This document shows, in pieces, positions 9,401 to 15,447 of a stretch of DNA of 22,756 nt (position 1 is its first letter; the number at the start of each line of letters is the position of its first letter). Origin of the DNA: PALSA-1355 sp035496575 (lineage in GTDB: Bacteria > Planctomycetota > Planctomycetia > Pirellulales > PALSA-1355). Where the stretch lies: contig DATJEN010000305.1 of NCBI GenBank assembly GCA_035496575.1, forward strand, positions 1 to 22,756, written 5' to 3'. The translations under genes and the position numbers were made by a program. Below the pieces are notes generated by a model. The model did no database searches, was not told the DNA's origin, and saw only the letters and a list, made by a program, of their open reading frames with translations.

Positions 9401-10893
9401 GACGCGCGGTTATCGGAGGATTGCTCGCGGCAACGTTTGCGACCCTTTTCGTACTCCCATCGGTATTTGCATTGGTACAGCGTCGCGCGAGCACGAAATC
9501 GGCATCGCTCGATCCGGATGATCCGAACAGCCCAAACTACGCGCCTGTACCGACTCTGCTGTTGATCGCCCTTGCTGCGGGCCTGGTCCCTGGGTGCAGC
9601 AAGCCGGCTTCAACTGATCCCCATGCGAAAGCGGAGGCCACGGCGCCCGCCGTGGTGCGCGTCACGACTGTTAAGCCGCAGCGCAAGACTCTCAAGCGCA
9701 CCTTGACACAGCCGGCGCAAATCGACGCTTTTGAAATCGCGCGGCTCTACGCCAAAATTCCCGCTTACGTGCAGGCGTTTCACGTGGACATTGGCGACGA
9801 GGTGACAGGTCCAAAGTACGACCAGTCGGGCGCGCTAGTGCGTGCTGGGCAGGTGCTGGCCGGGTTGTCAGCGCCCGAGGTGCAAGAAGAGTTCAACGAG
9901 AAAAAGGCGCTCGTGGCGCAAGCTGGAGCCGAGGTTGAGCAAGCGCAAGCCGCCATCAAGGTTGCCGAAGCTGACGCGATCAGCAGCCGTGCTCGCTTGA
10001 AAGAAACGCTCGCCGCCAAGGATCGTTCGGCGGCCGAATACGAAAAGTGGGCTTCGGAGTACGAGCGCGTGACGCAACTGGTCTCACGCTCGGCCGTCAC
10101 GCAAAAATTGGCGGATGAAACGCGGGCGCAAAAGCTCGCGGCAGACGCGGCGCGCAGCGAAGCCGACGCCCGCATCGAATCGGCCCGTTCGATGGTCGCA
10201 GCGTGCGAGGCTCAGGTCGAAAAGGCGCGCGCCGATGAAATCGCCGTCCGCGCTCGGCGTGACGTGGCCGAGGCGGCCCAAGCCCGAGCCGCTTCGCTCG
10301 TCGACTATCTGAAGATCGAGGCACCCTTCGATGGCGTCGTCTCCGAACGTAATGTCGATACGGGCTTCTTTGCGCAAGCGGGCGGCGGGTCGCAAGCGCA
10401 GCCGTTGTTCGTGGTGGTGCGCACCGACCGCGTTCGCGTGTTTGTCGATGTTCCCGAGCCGGATGCTCCCTTGGTCGATGTTGGCGATCGGGCCGTCATC
10501 CGCGTGCAATCGCTGGCGGGCACCGAGTTCCCAGGCGATGTCACGCGCACCGCCTGGACGCTCGATCCAGGCACGCGAACGTTGCACACCGAGATCGACG
10601 TGCCCAACTCGGACAAGCAGCTTCGGCCGGGCATGTATGCTCAAGTCACGATCGAGCTGGCCGAGGCCCCCGATGCGCTCGTGATCCCCGCGAGTGCCAC
10701 GCTCGCGGACAACCAGGGCCGTGCGACCTGTTTCGCAGTCGTCGATGGGAAGGCCGCGCGAAAACCAATTCAATTGGGGATCCGCGCGGGCGATGAAGTG
10801 CAAGTGCTAGCAGGGCTCGAGGGGGATGAGCTCTTGGTCGTGAAGCCCGCCAGCACGCTCGATGGACAACGCGTTGAGTGGGCCGCGCCGTAG
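6412..10893 (+). CDS. RND efflux permease fused in frame to a periplasmic adaptor (membrane fusion protein)
   Basis: A 1493-residue reading frame joins two normally separate subunits of a proton-driven tripartite efflux pump. Residues 1 to about 1025 are a complete HAE-type RND permease: first membrane helix after NLIAIALRRPISVLV, porter-domain segment PYGGMDPAQMEG, and the TM4 proton-relay motif GILVDEATVEVEN with Asp400. After ASLDPDDPNSPNY comes a hydrophobic stretch ending LVPGC (Cys1062), which resembles a lipoprotein signal. Residues 1062-1493 are an HlyD/AcrA-like adaptor: split barrel-sandwich halves (near KIPAYVQAFHVDIGDEV and YLKIEAPFDGVVSERNVDTG) flank an Ala/Glu-rich coiled-coil hairpin at about 1160-1300, followed by beta-barrel and membrane-proximal domains. 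No ATG, and no GTG or TTG with a binding site, lies in frame at the junction. GTG 6412 is chosen because homologous permeases start right at the NLI..ALRRPI segment; an upstream in-frame TTG (6352) is unlikely. The downstream TolC gene probably supplies the outer-membrane channel. A one-base indel merging two overlapping genes is not excluded. Substrate unknown. Confidence 0.88.
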   Translation: MNLIAIALRRPISVLVAIVAIVIGCAWAVMRMDVDVFPALDLPVIYVAQPYGGMDPAQMEGLLTNYYEYHFLYISGIHHVESKNIQGVALMKLFFHPGTNMAQAMAETINYVNRSRAFMPPTTVSPFVMRFDTGSVPVGYLVLSSETRTLAEIQDLALFRVRPMFATLPGVSAPPPFGGNQRTIVINVNPERLRAYHISPEEVIAVVSSGNTISPSGNINIGDKYPIVPLNSIVGNIDELGKIALKTGGGPVIYLRDLATIQDGSDIPCGYALINGRRAIYLLATKRADASTLNVVNEVKRALPKMQAVLPDDIHVAFEFDQSPYVTRSIRSLATEGVLGAALTGLMVLLFLRDWRSVLVVVLNIPLALMAAVIGLWLSGNTINLMTLGGLALAVGILVDEATVEVENIHTQFLHTPDIARAVRLGNAQTAIPRLLAMLCILAVFLPSLFMEGAARALFVPMSLAVGFSMLASYILSSTFVPVFSTLLLRHAHAQESKFIGRLRDGFRRALSKLVQGRWVLVPLYLAGCIAIVALVGLRLGTEIFPLVDAGEFRLRLRAPDGTRFEKTEQLTLQVLKVIQDKVGPENIEITLAYVGTIPSTYPINTVYQWMRGPEEAMVRVALKPGSGLQIEMLKEDLRKDLAARMPELRLSFEPADIINEVMSFGSNTPIDVAVSGPNMAENRAHAEKIRQEMLQIKSLRDLQFGQSLDYPTVNVQMDRQKAAISGMVPTEVARSLVAATSSSRFVVPNFWPDAKTGIGYQVQVQIPQAETKSKHDLEMIPLGQQNGKELLLQDVADLTEGTMPGQFDRYNMRRQISLSANIYGEDLGRVSSELSRAIKNAGELPKGANLDIRGQIPPMNQMFQGLAAGLALAVVAIFLLLSANFQSIRLALVTVSTAPAVVAGVCLALFITGSTLNIQSFIGAIMAIGVAMANGILLVTFAEHSRREGATSIDAALEGASTRVRPILMTSMAMIAGMMPLALAWEEGSEQSAPLGRAVIGGLLAATFATLFVLPSVFALVQRRASTKSASLDPDDPNSPNYAPVPTLLLIALAAGLVPGCSKPASTDPHAKAEATAPAVVRVTTVKPQRKTLKRTLTQPAQIDAFEIARLYAKIPAYVQAFHVDIGDEVTGPKYDQSGALVRAGQVLAGLSAPEVQEEFNEKKALVAQAGAEVEQAQAAIKVAEADAISSRARLKETLAAKDRSAAEYEKWASEYERVTQLVSRSAVTQKLADETRAQKLAADAARSEADARIESARSMVAACEAQVEKARADEIAVRARRDVAEAAQARAASLVDYLKIEAPFDGVVSERNVDTGFFAQAGGGSQAQPLFVVVRTDRVRVFVDVPEPDAPLVDVGDRAVIRVQSLAGTEFPGDVTRTAWTLDPGTRTLHTEIDVPNSDKQLRPGMYAQVTIELAEAPDALVIPASATLADNQGRATCFAVVDGKAARKPIQLGIRAGDEVQVLAGLEGDELLVVKPASTLDGQRVEWAAP
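9518..9597 (+). other. Permease-adaptor junction with overlapping out-of-frame ATG and internal lipobox
   Basis: In the main frame this segment encodes the permease tail, a hydrophobic run TLLLIALAAG and the Cys of LVPGC (codon 9595-9597). In the next frame, ATG at 9518 opens the peptide MIRTAQTTRLYRLCC, ending at TGA 9563-9565. That peptide has the basic n-region expected of a signal peptide, while the main-frame sequence before the hydrophobic run is acidic. One extra base between about 9521 and 9562 would join the two into a conventional lipoprotein signal and give separate overlapping genes. No clear ribosome binding site precedes 9518. Proline at lipobox position -2 is not typical. Confidence 0.5.
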
Positions 10894-11035
10894 CTAGCAG
10901 ACGGCCAGGCGGCATAATCCGTAGCGCTTTCCTTTTCGTTAAACTCGCGCGCGCGCTTCTTCCGATGGCTGACGATGGGGGGCCAGTCCGTGCTGGCGCC
11001 GTCGTTCTCGCACACTGCGTGAGACATCGCCCAGC

Positions 11036-12655
11036 ATGCGCATGTCGAAGTGGGTATCTCGAGCCGCGATTCTCGTGCTGATCGCGCGCACCGCACCGGG
11101 TGTTGCGGGTGAGCCAGGCGAGTTACGCGCGCCGGGCCTGCTCGAGCCCGCTTCGACACCCGCCCTGCCCAACCCGCCGGTGCGACTACGACGTTTGCCC
11201 GCTGTCTCGCAGCCGAATCGGCCCGTGTCCTATATCGAGCCGGCTCCATCCCCGCGCGTCCAACGGGCTGGGCTCAAGCAACCGTCGACTGCGCAAAACG
11301 GCCCCACTCAACCTGAAGAGGTGATGCCGCGCCCCGCGAACGGCTATCCGATCGATCTGCCCACGGCGTTGCGGCTGGCTGACGCGGACAATCTGCAAGT
11401 TGCCTTTGCGCGCGAGCAGGTCAATCTGGCGCTGGCGCAGGTCGACCAGGCGTATGCGTTGTGGCTGCCCTCCGTGCGCGGCGGTGTCAATTACAACCGC
11501 CATGAAGGCGCCATCCAGCGCGTCGAAGGCACGCAGATACTCAATAGCCGCGGCGCTTTTTATGCTGGCCTGGGGGCAGGTGGCTATGGGGCTGCCTCGC
11601 CGCCGATCCCGGGCCTGTACGCCAATTTCAACCTGGCCGACGCGCTGTTTACCCCGCTTGCGGCTCGCCAGTTCGCCGCTGCGCGCAGCCGTGCGGCCAG
11701 TGCCGCGGCCAACGACATCCTGCTGCAAGTCGCGATCGGCTATTTCGAACTGCTGCGTGCCGGCGAGGACATCGCGATCAGCAACGCCGTGCGCAGCGAC
11801 ACCCAGCGGCTGGCAAAACTGACTGCTGATTATGCCGCGACCGGCGCCGGCCTGGAGTCGGACGCCAGCCGCGTGCGCGCCGAAGTCACGCTGCGCGTGA
11901 ATGACGTCCGCCGCGCGCGGGAAGCTCAGGCCGTGTCGTCCGCGCGGTTGGCTCAGTTGCTCCGGCTCGATCCGACCATCGTGCTAGAGCCCGGCGATGC
12001 CGTGATCGTGCCGATCGAGGTGGTTCCGCGTGAAACGCACCTCCGCGAGCTAGTGGCGCAAGCTCTCTCGATGCGTCCCGAGCTGGCCGAGAACCGCGCG
12101 CTGGTCTCCGAAGCCGTCATGCGTCTGCGCAAAGAACGCATGGGCGTCATTCTGCCCAGCATCGTCATGGGCGCTAGCTATGGCGGCATGGGCTCAGGCA
12201 TCCACGAGCAGCTCGCGCCCTTTCACGACCGCTTGGATGTCGATGCGATCGCTTATTGGGAGCTGCGCAATTTCGGATTTGGCGAGGCCGCTGTCAGGCG
12301 CGGCGCGGAGTCGACCGTGCGTGCCACGCAACTACGCCAGATGCTGGTGATGGACCAGATTGCCCGTGAAATCAGCGAAGCTTACGCTCAGGTGGAGTCT
12401 CGCCGCGAGCAGATCGACGTGGCCAAGAGCGGGATTCAAGCGGCCAGCGAGTCCTACCGACTCAATGTTGAACGCATCGAGCAGGCGCTTGGGTTGCCCA
12501 TCGAGGTTCTGCAATCGATCCAGGCGCTCGCTCTGGCCAGACGCGAGTACTTGCGCACGTTGATCGAATTCAACACCGCGCAATTTACGCTCTATCGGGC
12601 TCTCGGCTGGCCGTCGAAGATGCCGGTCGAGATGGTGGCCGCGCCGGGCGGCTAG
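11036..12655 (+). CDS. TolC-family outer-membrane efflux protein (system 1)
   Basis: A 539-residue outer-membrane channel protein, probably the exit duct for the fused permease-adaptor 142 bp upstream. The N-terminus (MRMSKWVSRAAILVLIARTAPGVAGEP) looks like a Sec signal peptide without a lipobox. A Pro-rich, low-complexity linker runs to about residue 105, and the outer-membrane efflux (OEP) repeats start at LPTALRLADADN (residue 108). The long helical sections characteristic of TolC follow: ARSRAASAAANDILLQVAIG, QRLAKLTADYAATGAG and, in the second repeat, QVESRREQIDVAKSGIQAAS. The protein ends with an unusually plain tail. ATG 11036 has another ATG two codons later, and neither has a strong ribosome binding site. 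Its stop TAG overlaps the convergent SYLF gene. Confidence 0.88.
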   Translation: MRMSKWVSRAAILVLIARTAPGVAGEPGELRAPGLLEPASTPALPNPPVRLRRLPAVSQPNRPVSYIEPAPSPRVQRAGLKQPSTAQNGPTQPEEVMPRPANGYPIDLPTALRLADADNLQVAFAREQVNLALAQVDQAYALWLPSVRGGVNYNRHEGAIQRVEGTQILNSRGAFYAGLGAGGYGAASPPIPGLYANFNLADALFTPLAARQFAAARSRAASAAANDILLQVAIGYFELLRAGEDIAISNAVRSDTQRLAKLTADYAATGAGLESDASRVRAEVTLRVNDVRRAREAQAVSSARLAQLLRLDPTIVLEPGDAVIVPIEVVPRETHLRELVAQALSMRPELAENRALVSEAVMRLRKERMGVILPSIVMGASYGGMGSGIHEQLAPFHDRLDVDAIAYWELRNFGFGEAAVRRGAESTVRATQLRQMLVMDQIAREISEAYAQVESRREQIDVAKSGIQAASESYRLNVERIEQALGLPIEVLQSIQALALARREYLRTLIEFNTAQFTLYRALGWPSKMPVEMVAAPGG

Positions 12656-13704
12656 CGCGGAATCACGACGTCTCGCGGCGGCGGCGGTAGAGAGCCGACG
12701 CCAGGCGCTTCGGCGCGCAGATAATTGTGCAGCGCCTCGTGCGTCGCCCGGAAATCGGCCCGCTGCCCCAGCACGCGATACTCGGGCGCTTTCGCCACGC
12801 GGTCGAAGCGGGCGAGAGTCCGCTCCAGCGAATCGCGCGACGGCGTGCCGTTTCCGGTCAGCACCTCATTGGGAATGGCCAGGTAGGCCCGCCAGCCATC
12901 ATCAAGCGCCACATTGAGCTCGCGGGCGCGATTGCCCAACTCTTGTAATCCGGGCGATGCTGTGTTTGCCGCTGGTGTCGGCACGGCGAGCGTCGGGCCA
13001 ACTTGCGGCTGGACGAATTGCCCACCGCCTGCCGCTTCGCTCGCGAGTTGAAGCCGCGTCAGATGCTCGTGCAGCATCATCGCCGCTTGCGGAGTTCGCA
13101 CCGGTGCCTCGCCCGAGTGCGAGCCGTAGTATTCGCGATGCGCGACGCCGTCGATTTCAATCACGGTGCCATCGAGCGCGATCCCGGCGAACAGGCCGCG
13201 GCTGCGCGAGTACGACAAGATCTCCGCGCGCAAGCGGGCATCGGTCGCTGCCGCGGCGTTTCGACCCACCGGCCCGGCCGCCACGGAGGCGTCTCCGCCG
13301 ATCGTGAACTTTCCGTTCAGCAGCCCGTCGATGCTCTTGCGCGTCATGAACACCAACACGACGTCGGAGCCCTGCACGCCGGCTTGCCAGCCGACGCTTC
13401 CGCCGGTGAGAGTCACGAACTGCGGCAACGTCCAATTACCGGCATTGTCGCGCACCATCACGATGCCATGGCCGCGGCGGATGCCGGCCACGAAGCCGAT
13501 CTTGAGCACGCTGGGCACCACCACGACGCCCTGCGCTTCGGCGAGCAACATCTCCGGAATGCGCCGCGCGGGGATGGCCATGATCTCGCTGAGCACCTGG
13601 TCGGCCGAGCGAACCGTCTCGTCCGGACCGGCGACTGCGGCTGCGGGCGCAATAACCACGCTGAAAAACAACAGAGGTGCAAAGCGCCTCAAGAAGCTGG
13701 GCAT
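12652..13704 (-). CDS. Secreted SYLF-domain (Ysc84/DUF500 family) protein
   Basis: A 350-residue protein with a predicted signal peptide (MPSFLRRFAPLLFFSVVIAPAAAVAG) and one SYLF domain at about 30-205. The domain is recognised by AQGVVVVPSVLKIGFVAGIRRGHGIVM, the Trp/Thr/Gly stretch around QFVTLTGGSVGWQAGVQGSDVVLVFMT, GKFTIGGDASVAAGPVGR, and YSRSRGLFAGIALDG. SYLF domains bind lipids in eukaryotic members; bacterial members are exported and poorly understood. Residues 206-350 are an extra helical, Ala-rich region ending in a Pro-rich tail, with no family I recognise. ATG 13704 is well supported by AAAAGGA at 13711-13717, 6 bp upstream. It is the only minus-strand gene in the efflux region and converges on the TolC gene with a 4-bp overlap. 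Envelope location is inferred from the signal peptide; a link to efflux is only positional. Confidence 0.87.
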   Translation of the reverse strand: MPSFLRRFAPLLFFSVVIAPAAAVAGPDETVRSADQVLSEIMAIPARRIPEMLLAEAQGVVVVPSVLKIGFVAGIRRGHGIVMVRDNAGNWTLPQFVTLTGGSVGWQAGVQGSDVVLVFMTRKSIDGLLNGKFTIGGDASVAAGPVGRNAAAATDARLRAEILSYSRSRGLFAGIALDGTVIEIDGVAHREYYGSHSGEAPVRTPQAAMMLHEHLTRLQLASEAAGGGQFVQPQVGPTLAVPTPAANTASPGLQELGNRARELNVALDDGWRAYLAIPNEVLTGNGTPSRDSLERTLARFDRVAKAPEYRVLGQRADFRATHEALHNYLRAEAPGVGSLPPPPRDVVIPR

Positions 13705-14159
13705 CGGAATTCCTTTTCCACAGGGGCAAAAACCCTATCGTGCCTTTCCTGAGCCCGTGTTCTAGCCCACTGGCCGCGTCCGAGGCAATCTCGCGCGACA
13801 AGCTGTGGTTTTGCCGGAGTAATGCCAGCAGGGGGCAGATTACAAAACTTTAACGGCCATAGCTCGACTTTCACCCCGCTAGCAGTTAGCGTCAAATTTT
13901 GCACAGTTCCCGCAGTCCCGCGGCTGCCCAAGGCCTTAGGCCTGCTGATGCTGCCCGAGGGGGCGCTAAAAGCAGTAAGACCGCCAGGGTCCAGCCATTG
14001 GGACTAAATTGCCGATATTGAGAAGGATGGGCCGCACCGCCGCCGCCCAGCCCTTCATTACTCATACCTTTACGTTGTCCCTCCAGCGCACTTCCCCAAT
14101 CACGACCGCGCGCGACGGCCCCACGCGCGTTTCACAACCCTCGTCATCCACGCCACGTT
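13705..14159. promoter_or_regulatory. Divergent intergenic region between SYLF gene and efflux operon 2
   Basis: These 455 bp hold no convincing gene; the open frames crossing them lack ribosome binding sites and family features. The region is more AT-rich around 13840-13905 (TTACAAAACTTTAACGG, GTCAAATTTTGCAC), a likely promoter zone for one or both divergent units. A TTGACG reading on the minus strand near 13886-13891 has no matching -10 at normal spacing. AGGCCTTAGGCCT at 13931-13943 is a small inverted/direct repeat. The approach to the adaptor start (14105-14160) is GC-rich with two CGCGCG blocks that could pair. Confidence 0.35.
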
Positions 14160-15437
14160 ATGAACTGCATGGCACATCTGCGCTCGCGCGGAGTTTGCAG
14201 CGTCGCTTGCGCCGCGAGCGCTGCGCTTTTGGCGGGATGCGGGGTAAAGCCCATCAGCTCTGCGCCGGCGCCCGCGGCCAAGGTCTCGGCAGTCGCGCAC
14301 GAAGATGAGCTGAACACCATCGAGCTTTCGCCTGAGGCCGAAAAGCGGCTGGGAGTAACGACCGCCCAGCTTGAGTCGCGCAAACTGCCCCGCGTGCGGC
14401 GGTTCGGGGCCGAGATCGCCTTGCCGCCAGGCGCGTCGATGATCGTTTCCTCCCCGGTGGGCGGCACTTTGCACACACCCAAGGGCGCCACCGCGCCCAA
14501 GGCCGGAATGCCCGTCAGCCGCGGACAAAAGCTTTTTGAATTGATGCCGCTGCTCTCACCGGAGCGGGCCGTCCTGACACCGGCCGAGCGAGTGCGCTTC
14601 GCCGAGGCCAAGAATGCGGTCGCCACCTCGCGCATCGACGCGACGGGACTGGTGCAGCAAGGGGAAGTTCAGGTCGAGGCCGCAAAAATCGCGCTCGACC
14701 GGGCCGAACGCCTGGTGCGCGAGCAAGCCGGCACCCTGCGCGCCGTCGACGATGCGCGCGCGCTACTGAACCTGGCACAGAAAACACTCGACGCGGCCAA
14801 GGCGCGCAAGGGATTGCTCGAGAAACTCGAGCTCGACGAAGAGGCCGGCGTGCAGCAGCCTCTCGACATCGAGTCGCCTCAGGACGGGATGCTCCGGTCG
14901 TTGAGCGCGGCGGCCGGAGAGGTCGTCAGCCCCGCCGCTCCCCTGTTCGAAGTGATGAACGTGGATCCCGTGTGGGTCAAAGTGCCGGTCTATGTGGGCG
15001 AGTTGCCCAAGATCGCGGCCGACGCGCCCGCCAGCATCACCCGCTTGGGAGAAGATCTTCGCACGCCTGGCCGCCCAACCCAGCCGGTGAGCGCGCCGCC
15101 CACCGCGCTGCCACTGGCTTCGGCGGTCGACTTGTATTACGAGCTACCCAATCCGAGCGCCGCCTTTCGACCAGGCGAGCGCGTCATCGCGACGCTCAGC
15201 TTGTTGGGGGACGCGGACAGCCTGGTCATACCGTGGTCGAGCGTGGTGCACGACATCAACGGCGGAACCTGGGTCTACGAAGAGGTAGCGTCTCGCAAAT
15301 ACACGCGTCGCCGCGTGCAGGTTCGCTACGTGGCCAATGGCCTGGCCTCGTTGGCCGCGGGTCCGCCTGAGGGAAGCAAGATCGTGACGGCCGGCGCCGT
15401 CGAGCTGTTTGGAACCGAGTTCGGATTCGCGAAGTGA
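14160..15437 (+). CDS. RND efflux periplasmic adaptor lipoprotein (system 2, CusB/CzcB-like)
   Basis: A 425-residue adaptor that should bridge the permease encoded 10 bp downstream and the TolC channel after it. The N-terminus is a lipoprotein signal ending ALLAGC, with lipidated Cys27. An acidic pre-segment (AHEDELNTIELSPEAEKRLGV) is followed by the first barrel-sandwich half (ASMIVSSPVGGTLHTPKG), a coiled-coil hairpin at about 145-225 (VQVEAAKIALDRAERLV ... LLNLAQKTLDAAKARKG), the second half (LDIESPQDGMLRSLSAAAGE), and beta-barrel and membrane-proximal domains (FRPGERVIATLSLLGD, SLVIPWSSVVHDINGG). The layout matches the adaptors of heavy-metal or CusB-like pumps, but I see no N-terminal metal-binding Met cluster. 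ATG 14160 has no clear Shine-Dalgarno; ATG at codon 4 is an alternative that keeps the signal peptide. Confidence 0.9.
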   Translation: MNCMAHLRSRGVCSVACAASAALLAGCGVKPISSAPAPAAKVSAVAHEDELNTIELSPEAEKRLGVTTAQLESRKLPRVRRFGAEIALPPGASMIVSSPVGGTLHTPKGATAPKAGMPVSRGQKLFELMPLLSPERAVLTPAERVRFAEAKNAVATSRIDATGLVQQGEVQVEAAKIALDRAERLVREQAGTLRAVDDARALLNLAQKTLDAAKARKGLLEKLELDEEAGVQQPLDIESPQDGMLRSLSAAAGEVVSPAAPLFEVMNVDPVWVKVPVYVGELPKIAADAPASITRLGEDLRTPGRPTQPVSAPPTALPLASAVDLYYELPNPSAAFRPGERVIATLSLLGDADSLVIPWSSVVHDINGGTWVYEEVASRKYTRRRVQVRYVANGLASLAAGPPEGSKIVTAGAVELFGTEFGFAK

Positions 15438-15447
15438 GCCCATTGCC

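Noticed and set aside
13003..13752. 249-codon plus-strand open frame
   Set aside because: Antisense to the SYLF gene, which has a signal peptide, recognised domain and good ribosome binding site.
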